64,000 nt of DNA from Paenibacillus assamensis DSM 18201 (GCF_000422445.1 NZ_AULU01000013.1:62001-126000); one strand, 5' to 3'. Counted from the stretch's first letter, positions 19,046-28,234 are shown. Notes: generated from the sequence alone by a model not told the origin. Translations and numbers: made by a program.

Positions 19046-19208
19046 GCTTATTTCCTCCTTTGTTACTGCAACTATGTTGAAGTTGTTTAAGCGATACTGC
19101 TGCCTATTTTTTGATTTTTTGTTTAAAAAATTGATCGAATGTTCAGTTTTATTCTAGTGATCATTTAGCGATTTGTCAATGAGGGATGGTGACGGGATAT
19201 GTGGAGTC

Positions 19209-19243
19209 AAAAAAAAAAGCCACTCCATGTGATTGGAGTGGCT
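19209..19243 (-). terminator. Intrinsic terminator of the first M13 peptidase gene
   Basis: Perfect 10-bp stem AGCCACTCCA / TGGAGTGGCT (19218-19227, 19234-19243), followed on the minus strand by a run of nine or more T (complement of 19209-19217). Confidence 0.92.
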
Positions 19244-19308
19244 CCCTTGCCTTTATATAGAGGAACAGATACGAGATCAATTGGATTGATATCTATGCGC
19301 CTTTTATT

Positions 19309-21660
19309 TTACCAGATCGAAACTCGATCTTGGGGTGCTACATACATGCCATCACCAGGTTTAATTCCATACGTATCGTAGAACTCTTGGAAGTTCACAA
19401 CGGTGCGGTTTACCCGAACTTTGTTGGCTGAATGTGTATCATTTTTGCTTAGAAGCGCTGCGAACTCCTTTGTTGTTGTGGATTTCCACAGCTTCGCGTT
19501 GCTTTCGAAGAACGCTTTATAATCGGGATTGCTCTTTTCAGATACCACTTGTAGAGCAGCTGCCATTCCACCTAGATCAGCGACATTTTCGCTTAGTGTA
19601 AGCAGACCATCGTTCAACACACCTGGAACAATCTCGATTCCGTTATAGAACTCGATTAGTTCTTCGTTTTTCTGTTTGAATTTTTTGAAGTCCTCGTCTG
19701 TCCACCAATTGTTCGCATTTCCATTTTCGTCATATGCGGAGCCTTTGTTATCGAAAGCATGACTGATCTCATGACCTATAACCATACCGATAGCGCCAAG
19801 GTTAGCTTCAGGCTTAGCTTTTGTATCATAGAATGGCGCTTGGAGAATGCCAGCAGGGAACGTAATTTCGTTATTTAGCGGATTGTAGAATGCATTTACG
19901 GTATACACGCTAGTTAACCATTTCGCTCTATCAACTGGTTTACCCAGCATTGCCTTCTGATCATCGCTATATGCTTTGGTTACTGCGAAGGAATTAGAGA
20001 ACAACGAACCGCCTTCACCGTAAGTCTTAATCGTTACTTTATCTAAGGTTGTATCCCACTTATCTGGGTAGCCGATTTTAACCATCATCGTATCGAGTTT
20101 CTTCATTGCTTTCGCCTTTGTCGTTTCGGACATCCAGTCGAGCGCTTTGATTCGTTTCTCATACGTAGCGATCAATTGATCAACCATTTGTTCAACATCT
20201 TTTTTGGCTTCCGGCGAAAAATGTTTCTCGATAAACATTTGCTCCAAGTATCCGCTCATCGTGGATGTTGTAATAGCTGCTGCGATTTCCTTATCCGTTT
20301 TTTCTCCTGTAACGCCATAAATAGCTGCGAATTCATTTGCTGCGTCTCTGAAACCATCGGACAACAAGCCGCCTGTTGCTGTGAGCAAATGTACTTTGGA
20401 GTAAGCTTTAAGCGTTTCAAGATTAGCTCCTGTTAATAGCTCTGCACCTTTTTGCGCAAGATTCACATCGAATACGATCACTTTATCAGCACTGTCGACC
20501 TTCATCGATTTCAAAGCCTGTTTGATATCGACCTCTTTATGCATGTCATCGAATTTCTCGATGGTGTAAGGATTATAGTATTTATTTACGTCGCCTTTCT
20601 CATGGGGGTCAAGTGATATGGAAGCTAAGCTTTTCTCCATCTCATAAACTTTCTCCGCGCGGGCTTTGGCAGCAGCTTCTTTCTCGCCTGACAGCATGAG
20701 CACCTTGGTCATATATTGAATATGGGCTCTTTTTACTTTTGGGTCTTCGTTTACAAAGCTGCTCTTGTCTAGACCAGTGCTTAGTCCAGTAAAGTACAAA
20801 GCGTTTGCACTGCTGTTCTTGGCATCGCTCATAATGCCAAACTTGAATAGCGTGCTCATACCTAGTTCTTTCTCCAAGGTAAGATCGGCTTGAACAAGTT
20901 CGTCGAGCGTCTTAGCTTCATCGATAGCTTGTATATACTTTTGAATAGGCTCGATCCCTTGTTTATTTCTAGCTTCCGTATCTAATGCTGTTGCATAGAA
21001 GTCGGCAAGCTTCTGTTCTTTTGTCCCTTTTGCGAATGTTTTGCCGGAAAGGTCATCAATTATTTTTGTGATCTTATTATCGTTTTGTTTTTGCAGCTCG
21101 GAGAATCCCCCACCCATAATTTCTCCTGCTGGGATGGTTGATTTATTGAGCCACTGCTTATTGATTGCTTCATAAAAGTCATCATTTACATGAGAGCCTT
21201 CAAGCGCCCACACTCTCGCGATAATCGTGTGGAACTCTGCAAGTGTAATCGTATCATTTGCACCTAATGTACCGTCAGCTTTCCCTGTTAGTACACCTGC
21301 TTTAGTTAATTTATCAATATCTTTCTTGGCCCAAGCTGGTATATCGGTAAACGGTACGCCAAATGTTCCTGTGCGCAAATCATTTCCTACAGGCTCCGGC
21401 AATTCACCGAATGCTCTGCTCAGCATGACTAAAGCTTCGACCTTCTTAACGGGCTGATTCTCTTTTAGTGATCCATTTCCATTCCCTTTAATAATAGCGT
21501 CTTTTTTAAGTCCCGATTGGTAAGCATCAGCTGTTGTCAACAAGTTGTTGACGATCTCTCCTCTGGTCGCTGGCTTCGGCTGTTCAGCAGCATACACGGA
21601 TACGCTTAATGAGAGGGTCATTGTCATGGCCATAAGTAAGGAAACGAACTTCTTTTTCAT
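19309..21660 (-). CDS. Secreted SLH-domain M13 (neprilysin/PepO-like) metallopeptidase, copy 1
   Basis: 783 residues. Signal peptide (residues 1-25, cut near VYAAE), SLH-type repeats at about 30-150 for wall attachment (ITLAEFHTIIARVW), then a full M13 domain. Zinc ligands H630 and H634 with catalytic E631 (HEISH), third ligand E691 in ENVADLGG, substrate motif VNAFYNPLNNEITFP, and the late HSANKVRVNRTVVNF with the conserved His and Arg. Ends SIW. Expected to cut short peptides at the cell surface. The neighbour 22242-24596 is a close paralogue in the same orientation. Confidence 0.92.
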   Translation of the reverse strand: MKKKFVSLLMAMTMTLSLSVSVYAAEQPKPATRGEIVNNLLTTADAYQSGLKKDAIIKGNGNGSLKENQPVKKVEALVMLSRAFGELPEPVGNDLRTGTFGVPFTDIPAWAKKDIDKLTKAGVLTGKADGTLGANDTITLAEFHTIIARVWALEGSHVNDDFYEAINKQWLNKSTIPAGEIMGGGFSELQKQNDNKITKIIDDLSGKTFAKGTKEQKLADFYATALDTEARNKQGIEPIQKYIQAIDEAKTLDELVQADLTLEKELGMSTLFKFGIMSDAKNSSANALYFTGLSTGLDKSSFVNEDPKVKRAHIQYMTKVLMLSGEKEAAAKARAEKVYEMEKSLASISLDPHEKGDVNKYYNPYTIEKFDDMHKEVDIKQALKSMKVDSADKVIVFDVNLAQKGAELLTGANLETLKAYSKVHLLTATGGLLSDGFRDAANEFAAIYGVTGEKTDKEIAAAITTSTMSGYLEQMFIEKHFSPEAKKDVEQMVDQLIATYEKRIKALDWMSETTKAKAMKKLDTMMVKIGYPDKWDTTLDKVTIKTYGEGGSLFSNSFAVTKAYSDDQKAMLGKPVDRAKWLTSVYTVNAFYNPLNNEITFPAGILQAPFYDTKAKPEANLGAIGMVIGHEISHAFDNKGSAYDENGNANNWWTDEDFKKFKQKNEELIEFYNGIEIVPGVLNDGLLTLSENVADLGGMAAALQVVSEKSNPDYKAFFESNAKLWKSTTTKEFAALLSKNDTHSANKVRVNRTVVNFQEFYDTYGIKPGDGMYVAPQDRVSIW

Positions 21661-21949
21661 CGTCGATCTCCTCCAGAGTGTAATTTATGTATAAATAAAG
21701 GGGAGTAAACTGAAAAAATTTCCAGTCACCTTTTTCATTATAGCTATTATCGACCGATTTGAAAATGTTGTCAGCTGCATGTTCGGGAAGGCAGTTTAGT
21801 GAACAGTTGCAGTCGGTATTCATTGAGCCGAGGCTGCGGTTGCCTCTTTCTGCGATATCTCGTCAGTTAACTCGTATTATGGCATGTCGTGGAGCAAATG
21901 ATGTGCCACTGCTTGTTTTAGAGTGGAGCGTGGGGGTTGGAGCTTACTC
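21661..21949. other. Intergenic DNA upstream of M13 copy 1
   Basis: No convincing gene. It should hold the promoter of the 21660 start on the minus strand; I could not fix a clear -35/-10 pair. A 97-codon plus-strand frame here has no ribosome site and runs into the repeat element. Confidence 0.35.
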
Positions 21950-22131
21950 TAACGATTGCTATGGAGGTTATTTGGGCAAAATCGTACCTATTAGAATTGT
22001 AACGGTCGCCATAGCGCTTAATTTCGCGATTTTGGTGTATTTACTTGCTTAATTGGGAAATAAGCTCCCTGACGACCGTTACATGTTAAAATAAGCAAAT
22101 AGGAGCAAAATAGCCTCTGTGGCAACCGTTA
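21950..22131. repeat. Composite 182-bp intergenic repeat, copy A (+ + - -)
   Basis: Four copies of a motif close to TAACGGTYGCCAYAGRGSCT followed by TATTTTGGCAAAA. Two are forward, starting at 21950 and 22000; two are inverted, ending at 22081 and 22131. Same-strand copies are exactly 50 bp apart, so the whole is a large imperfect palindrome centred near 22040. The same geometry and length recur at 27156-27337. Sequence just after it (GCTGCCGA...) is also similar at both loci. Confidence 0.85.
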
Positions 22132-22241
22132 ACCGTTAATGATGTAATTCAAGCTGCCGAAACCGCTGATTTGGTGCTTGTTAATTCAATTACCAGTGTT
22201 GTCGACAGATATCTTGGAACGATCTCTATCCGATTCTATTT

Positions 22242-24596
22242 CTACCAGATCGTGATTCGATTCTCTGGAGCTACATACATCCCATCTCCAGGCGTAATTC
22301 CATACGTATCATAAAACTCTTGAAAGTTCACAACCGTGCGGTTTACTCGAATTTTATCGAGTGAATGGGAGGCAGCCGAGCTAAGGTATGCAGCAACCTC
22401 TTTCGTTATTGTGCTTCTCGCATTTATCGCATGGCTTTCAAAAAAGGCCTTGTAATCAGGCTTGCTCATCTCGGATACTACTTGCAGTGCAACAGCCATT
22501 CCGCCTAAATCCGCCACATTTTCACCCAATGTCAGCTGACCGTTGCTTACGACCCCAGGGATCGCTTCGATTCCATTATAAAAGGCAATGGCTTCCTTGC
22601 ATTTCTCTTGAAACTTTTTCAAATCTTCTTCAGTCCACCAGTTTTTCTCATTTCCATGCTCATCGAATGCTGCCCCTTGGTCATCGAATGCATGGCTGAT
22701 CTCATGGCCGATTAGCGTACCTATTGCTCCAAGATTTTGTTCAGGCTTGGCATTAACATCATAAAATGGGGCTTGAAGAATACCAGCTGGGAATGTCATC
22801 TCATTACTAAATACATTGTAGAACGCATTTGCCGTATGGACACTGGTCGTCCATTTTTGTTTATCGACTGGTTGTCCAACACTAGCTTTCTTTTGATCCA
22901 TGATTGCTTTGGTAGCTGCATAGTAGTTGAAGAACAGGGAGCCGCCTTCGTCGTATGTCTTGAACGTTACATTATCTAAAGTTGTATCCCACTTATCTGG
23001 ATATCCAACCTTAACGTTTATCGCTTTCAACTTCTTAATGGCCTGCACCTTTGTTGTTTTGGACATCCATTTCAGCGCGTTGATTCTTTTCTCATATACA
23101 GCAACCATTTTTTCTACCATTTGTTCAACATCTTGTTTTGCTTTAAGGGAGAAATGTTTCTCGGCGAACATCTGCTCCAAATAGGAACCCATCGCCGCTG
23201 ATGTTAAGTTCAGTGCAGTTTCCTTATCGGTATTCTGCTTAGAGACACCGTACATCGCTGCATAGAAATCGGTCGATACATTTCTAATTTCATCGGATAG
23301 CAGCTGGCCTGCTTCTCCTAGCAGTTGTGCTTTGGCATACGCCTTCAGTACATCAAGATTAGCTTCCGTCATGAACGCCGCGCTTTTTTGCGCCAGTTTC
23401 TCATCCATGACAATGATTTTATCAGCATGACCCAATTTCATCGACGTGAGCACTTGTTTCATATCGACTTTTTTGTACAAGTCATCAAATTGTTCAATGG
23501 TATACGGGTTGTAGATTTTATCGACATCGCCCTGCTCATAGCGTTCAAGCGAGACGGCAGCCAAGCCCTTCTCGAATTCATACACTTTCTCTGCACGAGC
23601 TTTGGCTGCCGTTTCTTTCTCACCCGTTAACACGAGATATTTCGTTATCTGCTCGATGTATGCTTGCTTTACTTTTGCATCTTCGGTTACAAAGCTATCT
23701 TTATCCAAACCTGTTTTTAACCCAAGGTAATACAAGTCATTTGTATTGCTGTTTTTGATATCCCCAATAACATCAAATTTGAACAGCGTACTAAAACCTA
23801 ACTCCTTATCGATAGCAAGGTCAGCCTGAACAAGCTCGTTAATCGTTTTAGCACCGTCAATCGCCGTGATGTATTTTTTTATGGGTTCAATGCCAAGCTT
23901 ATTCTGTTTTTCTTTATCTAACGCCATGTTATAAAAGTCGGAAAGCTTACGCTCTTTTGTACCTGAAGCGGACTGCTTACCAGTGAGATCTTCCATAATG
24001 GCAGCTATTTTTTTCTTATTCGAATGATGTAGATCGGAGTATGCACCGCCCATCATTTCCCCTGAAGGAATGGTGGATTGATTGAGCCACTTTTTATTGA
24101 CAGCTTCGTAAAAATCATCATTTAGATGAGTACCTTTAAGCGTCCATACTCTGTTAATAATCGTTTGGAACTCAGCACTCGTAATAGGATCGTTTGCACC
24201 AAGTGTGCCGTCGGGTTTGGCTGTCAGCACGCCTGCGTTCGCGAGTTTATCGATATCATTTTTAGCCCAAGCTGGTACGTCAGTGAATGTTAGACCAAAT
24301 GTTCCGATACGTAAATCATTCCCGACAGGCTCCGGCAATTGTCCAAACGCCCTGCTTAACATGACTAGAGCTTCTATTTTTTTAACGGGTGCGTTCTCAT
24401 TCAGTTTGTTGTTCTTATAACCTTGAATAATTGCTTTTTTAGAAATACCCGGTTGGTAAGCGTCAGCTGCTGTTAATAAGGAGTTAACGATATCTCCTCT
24501 TGTTGCTGGCTGTGTTGTCTTATCCGCATATACGGATGCACTGAAAGATAATGCCATTGAGAGAGCTAAGAGTAAGGAAACGATTTTCTTTTTCAT
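22242..24596 (-). CDS. Secreted SLH-domain M13 metallopeptidase, copy 2
   Basis: 784 residues, colinear with the 19309-21660 protein along its whole length, including signal peptide (cut near VYADK), SLH segment (ITSAEFQTIINRVW) and M13 domain with HEISH at 631-635, ENVADLGG, VKTAN-like NAFYNVFSNEMTFP and the C-terminal HSLDKIRVNRTVVNF. Both copies keep all catalytic residues, so both should be active; divergence in the middle third suggests different substrates. Start ATG 24596 with AAGGAG. The copies are separated by about 580 bp that contains repeat A. Confidence 0.92.
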   Translation of the reverse strand: MKKKIVSLLLALSMALSFSASVYADKTTQPATRGDIVNSLLTAADAYQPGISKKAIIQGYKNNKLNENAPVKKIEALVMLSRAFGQLPEPVGNDLRIGTFGLTFTDVPAWAKNDIDKLANAGVLTAKPDGTLGANDPITSAEFQTIINRVWTLKGTHLNDDFYEAVNKKWLNQSTIPSGEMMGGAYSDLHHSNKKKIAAIMEDLTGKQSASGTKERKLSDFYNMALDKEKQNKLGIEPIKKYITAIDGAKTINELVQADLAIDKELGFSTLFKFDVIGDIKNSNTNDLYYLGLKTGLDKDSFVTEDAKVKQAYIEQITKYLVLTGEKETAAKARAEKVYEFEKGLAAVSLERYEQGDVDKIYNPYTIEQFDDLYKKVDMKQVLTSMKLGHADKIIVMDEKLAQKSAAFMTEANLDVLKAYAKAQLLGEAGQLLSDEIRNVSTDFYAAMYGVSKQNTDKETALNLTSAAMGSYLEQMFAEKHFSLKAKQDVEQMVEKMVAVYEKRINALKWMSKTTKVQAIKKLKAINVKVGYPDKWDTTLDNVTFKTYDEGGSLFFNYYAATKAIMDQKKASVGQPVDKQKWTTSVHTANAFYNVFSNEMTFPAGILQAPFYDVNAKPEQNLGAIGTLIGHEISHAFDDQGAAFDEHGNEKNWWTEEDLKKFQEKCKEAIAFYNGIEAIPGVVSNGQLTLGENVADLGGMAVALQVVSEMSKPDYKAFFESHAINARSTITKEVAAYLSSAASHSLDKIRVNRTVVNFQEFYDTYGITPGDGMYVAPENRITIW

Positions 24597-24739
24597 CGTG
24601 ATGCTCCTTCATGATAGATTGGTATGTATACATATAAATTATAAAAGGAATTTTATCCCAAATATATTTTTATTATTATAGCGTAACTTATGTAGTTTGA
24701 AAATGATGGAATTAAGGTTAACCAGCTGGTCGTTGAATA

Positions 24740-24774
24740 TAAACAAAGAGAGCAGCCGTCATGACTCCTCTCTT
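24740..24774 (-). terminator. Probable terminator after the deiminase-family gene
   Basis: Arms AAGAGAG (24746-24752) and CTCTCTT (24768-24774) with a 15-base loop; on the minus strand the hairpin is followed by TGTTTATATT. Modest strength. Confidence 0.5.
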
Positions 24775-24834
24775 AATGTGTAGCTGTGTATTTTATTTTT
24801 TTACATATTGCCTAGAAGATTTATGGTAACACGA

Positions 24835-25974
24835 TTACTTTAAATCGATGGGCTGCTGCTGCGTTACACAATGGATCATACCACCATCTTTATAAAGTTC
24901 ACGTACATCAATACCTACTACTTCACGGTCGGGGTACAATTTTTGAATCCTATCATTTGCTACTTTGTCATTAGGATCGTTATAGTTCGGAACGAGTACC
25001 ACGTTATTCCCGATATAATAATTGATGTAAGACCCTTTGTATCCCAAGTTCTTTCCACTATCTAGTTTGACATTTTTCTTAGTAAGTGGAAGCTTTACAT
25101 ACTGATACGGCTGGTTGGATACGTTCTTAGCATTCATTAGGGTTTTAATATCCTTTTTAGTGACACCCCATTCTTCTAAATCGTATTCATTCATCGTTAC
25201 AATGGTGGATTTGTCATGGAATTTCGCGAATCCATCAATGTGGAAGTCAGTAATGTCTAGCCCTGGCACTCCATCTAACCAAACAAAATTAGTAGCGCCA
25301 AGATACTCTGTCATATACTCTTCTATTTCTTTCTCTGTGAATCCCGCATTTCGATTTTTATTGGTAACTGCGCTGCGTGTGGATAAGAAAGTACCATTAC
25401 CATCAAGCTCAAATGCGCCACCTTCGAGTACGACTTCATTGAGGTCAATGTTCTCCATGCCAAGCTGTTTGCTCAGTTTTTTGGAAATGGCAGCATCTTT
25501 TTTAAATGGTGTTTTCTTGCCCCAACCATTAAAGCCCCAGTCCATCATTTTAAGATTGTTATCTTTATCGTATACAAAAATAGGTGCCGTATCTCTTGCC
25601 CATACATCGTCCGTAGGCACAATATAGAAATCGATCTTATCCATATTTACGCCCTCTTCATACAGAAGATCATAAATATATTCTTTTTCGTATTTGTCAT
25701 AAGCGATAATATGAACATTCTCTCCTTCACTTAGGGCGCTGGTCATCTCGATCCAAATGTCCTCAAGATTTTCTTTGTGACCTTTACCATACGTATAGTT
25801 ATGAGGCCATTGCAGCCACGTACCTTCATGTTTGCTTCTCTCATCAGGCATTGTATACTTGCCTACGCTTTTTGCTTTGGCGCTATGACTTTCCGCAGGT
25901 GAACTGTGAAAGCATCCTACTAATATTCCTGCTGTTACTAATACCCCTGAACATAATACCATCATCTTATTCAT
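24835..25974 (-). CDS. Agmatine deiminase / peptidyl-arginine deiminase family lipoprotein
   Basis: About 379 residues. The catalytic fold of the agmatine deiminase family is complete: WLQWPHNYTYG near the start of the domain, DDVWARDTAPIFV, GGAFELDGNGTFLSTRSAV, DFHIDGFAKF with the catalytic His, and the nucleophile Cys in GGMIHCVTQQQP. Unlike cytosolic agmatine deiminases it starts with a lipoprotein signal (GILVGC, Cys about 21), so it acts outside the membrane. The start ATG 25974 is chosen for AAAGGAG eight bases before it; the frame is open 24 codons further. Substrate (agmatine or protein arginine) is undecided. A MerR gene lies just upstream. Confidence 0.85.
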   Translation of the reverse strand: MNKMMVLCSGVLVTAGILVGCFHSSPAESHSAKAKSVGKYTMPDERSKHEGTWLQWPHNYTYGKGHKENLEDIWIEMTSALSEGENVHIIAYDKYEKEYIYDLLYEEGVNMDKIDFYIVPTDDVWARDTAPIFVYDKDNNLKMMDWGFNGWGKKTPFKKDAAISKKLSKQLGMENIDLNEVVLEGGAFELDGNGTFLSTRSAVTNKNRNAGFTEKEIEEYMTEYLGATNFVWLDGVPGLDITDFHIDGFAKFHDKSTIVTMNEYDLEEWGVTKKDIKTLMNAKNVSNQPYQYVKLPLTKKNVKLDSGKNLGYKGSYINYYIGNNVVLVPNYNDPNDKVANDRIQKLYPDREVVGIDVRELYKDGGMIHCVTQQQPIDLK

Positions 25975-26053
25975 CTCATTTTCTCCTTTACAGGTGGATG
26001 TTCTCTCTTGGTTGTAGAATAAGCTTTGACATAGTGTTAAGGTCAAGCGGGTA

Positions 26054-26884
26054 TTATTCTGCTGTTTTGATGACCGGGAAAAAAACTTGCGTTACATATT
26101 CACGGACATCGCATTCACATTCATAACCCTTCAAGTATGTTTCATAGGGAGGGCTGGCTAATTGATATCCGTTGCTTTCCATCCATTCTTCAAGCGCAAT
26201 ATGTGCGTATCCGATATCGTCATAGCTTCCGATATGCAAGGTTGTAGCCACGTACGTTTCAGGCCATATTTTGATATGCCATTCTTTTGATGCGGCTTCG
26301 TCTTTGTCATTGCCATGCATGATCGGGACAATCAATTCAATATCGCTATGGTCAGGGATGAACTCTTCATCAAAAAACACGGTGGACGGAGTACTAAGTA
26401 ACGGCAGCTGATGTTGTCCCGCATTTTCGTATAAGGCATCTATGTACTTGTCCATGTCCTTTATATGTATCTGCAATCTTTGGCTCAAAATACGGATCTC
26501 GTTTCTCATCCCAAGCCATATATCATATGGTCTTCTTTCCCCTTGAATGATATCCAAGTTTGTGTCCATCATTTCTTGCATTTCTGCAATGATCTGTCGA
26601 TAGCGATTCACTTCGCTGGATAATTCATTAATTTTCGATTGTACCAATTTAGGAAATAAGGCTCGGTCTGATGCCTGAACGATCGTTTTGATCTCCGGTA
26701 AGGAAAACTCATATTCTTTCAGCTTTTTGATCAATAATGCCGTTTCCAATTGGTCCTTCTCGTAATATCTGTACCCGTTTGTGATATCTACATGGACGGG
26801 CTTTAAAAGCTCTTCTTTATCATAGTGCCGTAACATACGCGCACTCATTTTGCAAAGCTGCGAAAATCTGCTGATCGTGTACAT
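26054..26884 (-). CDS. MerR-family regulator with GyrI-like effector domain
   Basis: About 276 residues. N-terminal MerR winged helix (MYTISRFSQLCKMSARMLRHYDKEELLKP), coiled-coil dimer helix (SKINELSSEVNRYRQIIAEMQ), then a GyrI-like small-molecule domain (TYVATTLHIGSYDDIGYAHIALEEWMESNGY). This is the BltR/BmrR-like layout that senses drugs or small cationic compounds. ATG 26884 fits the family start and has TAAGG upstream; ATG 26893 is also possible. Transcribed toward the deiminase gene 79 bases away, so it may control it. Confidence 0.9.
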   Translation of the reverse strand: MYTISRFSQLCKMSARMLRHYDKEELLKPVHVDITNGYRYYEKDQLETALLIKKLKEYEFSLPEIKTIVQASDRALFPKLVQSKINELSSEVNRYRQIIAEMQEMMDTNLDIIQGERRPYDIWLGMRNEIRILSQRLQIHIKDMDKYIDALYENAGQHQLPLLSTPSTVFFDEEFIPDHSDIELIVPIMHGNDKDEAASKEWHIKIWPETYVATTLHIGSYDDIGYAHIALEEWMESNGYQLASPPYETYLKGYECECDVREYVTQVFFPVIKTAE

Positions 26885-26893
26885 GTCTCTCAT

Positions 26894-27155
26894 CCTTAGC
26901 GTGTGAAAGTGAAAAACGTAAATAATTTCATGGAGCGTTCTGCCGACATAGGTTCAGTATAAGCTTAATGCTGACTGTAGTTGTTTCACTTTCTTATGGT
27001 TTGCGATCTTACTTTGATTTATTTTGTACTATGAAGCAAAGAAATAAGTTGCGACCAAACGTGAATAAGTTCCCTCGTCAGCTCTGAGTTGCGATATACG
27101 GTGGGCAATTTGCGTGAAGTCGCTGTAGTAGCGTATGGTTACTCTAAAGGTCCTC
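26894..27155. other. Intergenic DNA before repeat copy B
   Basis: No gene. Contains degenerate pieces resembling the repeat motif (for example AATAAGTTCCCTCGTCAGC near 27064) and should hold the promoter of the MerR gene on the minus strand, which I could not define. Confidence 0.35.
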
Positions 27156-27337
27156 TAACGGTTGCCACTGACGTTATTTTCACAAAATATCACTTCATAA
27201 TAAGCTAACGGTTCTACGAGAGCTTATTTTAGCAAAAGTCATAAATTTCAACGCTTTTCTGATAAATAGGCTCTCTGACATCCGTTACATTTCAATATGA
27301 GCAATTGTAAGCAGAATAGCCTCTGTGGCGACCGTTA
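27156..27337. repeat. Composite 182-bp intergenic repeat, copy B (+ + - -)
   Basis: Forward motif copies start at 27156 and 27206; inverted copies end at 27287 and 27337. Spacing is 50 bp within each pair, exactly as in copy A, though sequence between the motifs has diverged. The last inverted unit (27311-27337) and the unit at 22105-22131 differ at only three or so positions. Confidence 0.85.
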
Positions 27338-27418
27338 ATGGAACTGAATCTGCCGATAGTGTTGGTTAAGTGCTGATTAGATGGATTGAATAGAATATAA
27401 TTAATAGGTGTTAAAAAT

Positions 27419-27517
27419 ATGATCAGGATCGTGATGAGGATATGGTTAAGTCGGTGGATCAAGCCTCCTAAATCAGAGCGCAAAATGATTTTAGGAGGGT
27501 ATAACGATGATATTTAA
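27419..27517 (+). CDS. Leader peptide ORF for cat translational attenuation
   Basis: 32-codon ORF beginning MIRIVMRIWLSRWIKPPK, with TAGGTG about nine bases before the ATG. It runs through the SD-sequestering hairpin and ends at 27517, overlapping the first codons of cat in another frame. In Gram-positive cat genes, drug-stalled ribosomes on a short leader open such a hairpin. The exact stall codon cannot be read from sequence. The overlap with cat is longer than in the classic short leaders. Confidence 0.6.
   Translation: MIRIVMRIWLSRWIKPPKSERKMILGGYNDDI
27464..27498 (+). promoter_or_regulatory. SD-sequestering hairpin of cat
   Basis: Arms CCTCCTAAATCA (27464-27475) and TGATTTTAGGAGG (27486-27498), pairing with one bulge. 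The 3' arm contains the GGAGG ribosome site of cat, eight bases before its ATG. This is the classic inducible cat/erm attenuator layout. Confidence 0.8.
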
Positions 27518-28166
27518 ACCATTGAATGTTGATGATTGGAGCCGACAACCTTATTTTGAGCACTATTTCCACAATGTCAGATGTACGTTCAGTATGACAG
27601 CTAATCTTGATATTAGTGGCTTGCATGCAGAAGTTAAGAACAAAAGTATTAAGCTGTATCCAGCATTAATCTATATGATAACGACTATGGTAAACCGACA
27701 TCGCGAATTTCGCATCTGTTTGAATGCCGAAGGTCAGCTGGGATATTGGGAGAGTTTGTCGCCCAGCTTTACTATTTTTCATGATGATGATAAGACATTT
27801 TCAACGATTTGGACTGCTTGGAGTAAAGATTTTGGCGAGTTCTATCAAGGTTATCTGGATGATGTAGAGAAGTTTGGCAGTCGTAAAGGATTAATCGCTA
27901 AGCCTAATGAGCCGCCAGCTACCTTTCCGATTTCCAGCATTCCGTGGGTTCATTTTACGGGCTTTAACTTGAACATTTATACGGATGGCAGTTATCTTCA
28001 GCCTATATTTACGATGGGAAAATACGATAAGCAAGGTGAAAAAATGCTGTTACCTCTGTCTGTGCAGCTTCACCATGCTGTGTGTGATGGCTATCATGCA
28101 GGTATGTTGTTCAAAGAGATGCAACTGATGGCAGATAACTGTAGGAATTGGGTGCCTAACGATTGA
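27507..28166 (+). CDS. cat: Type A chloramphenicol O-acetyltransferase
   Basis: 219 residues, the normal length of trimeric CAT enzymes, which acetylate chloramphenicol from acetyl-CoA in the cytoplasm. The catalytic motif LHHAVCDGYH is intact with His190 and Asp194. Other family features are RQPYFEHYFHNVRCTFSMT at the N-terminus, the CoA/drug-site stretch SIPWVHFTGFNLN, and YLQPIFTMGKY. Expression is expected to be induced by the drug through the leader and hairpin just upstream. Location beside a repeat element, with no IS or integrase, suggests a chromosomal resident gene. Confidence 0.95.
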   Translation: MIFKPLNVDDWSRQPYFEHYFHNVRCTFSMTANLDISGLHAEVKNKSIKLYPALIYMITTMVNRHREFRICLNAEGQLGYWESLSPSFTIFHDDDKTFSTIWTAWSKDFGEFYQGYLDDVEKFGSRKGLIAKPNEPPATFPISSIPWVHFTGFNLNIYTDGSYLQPIFTMGKYDKQGEKMLLPLSVQLHHAVCDGYHAGMLFKEMQLMADNCRNWVPND

Positions 28167-28203
28167 CTGTCACAGTAAGCTGGTTATCCCTACATTAATG
28201 GAT

Positions 28204-28234
28204 AATAAGGCTGCTTAGGATGAGCAGCCTTATT
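28204..28234 (+). terminator. Hairpin after cat
   Basis: Perfect 12-bp stem AATAAGGCTGCT / AGCAGCCTTATT (28204-28215, 28223-28234). The T tract after it is short, so termination may be partial; A-rich ends allow action in both directions. Confidence 0.75.

Noticed and set aside
21759..22052. 97-codon frame in the M13 intergenic region
   Set aside because: No ribosome site, runs into repeat copy A, and no counterpart at repeat copy B.
25115..25627. 170-codon plus-strand frame
   Set aside because: Antisense shadow of the deiminase-family gene.
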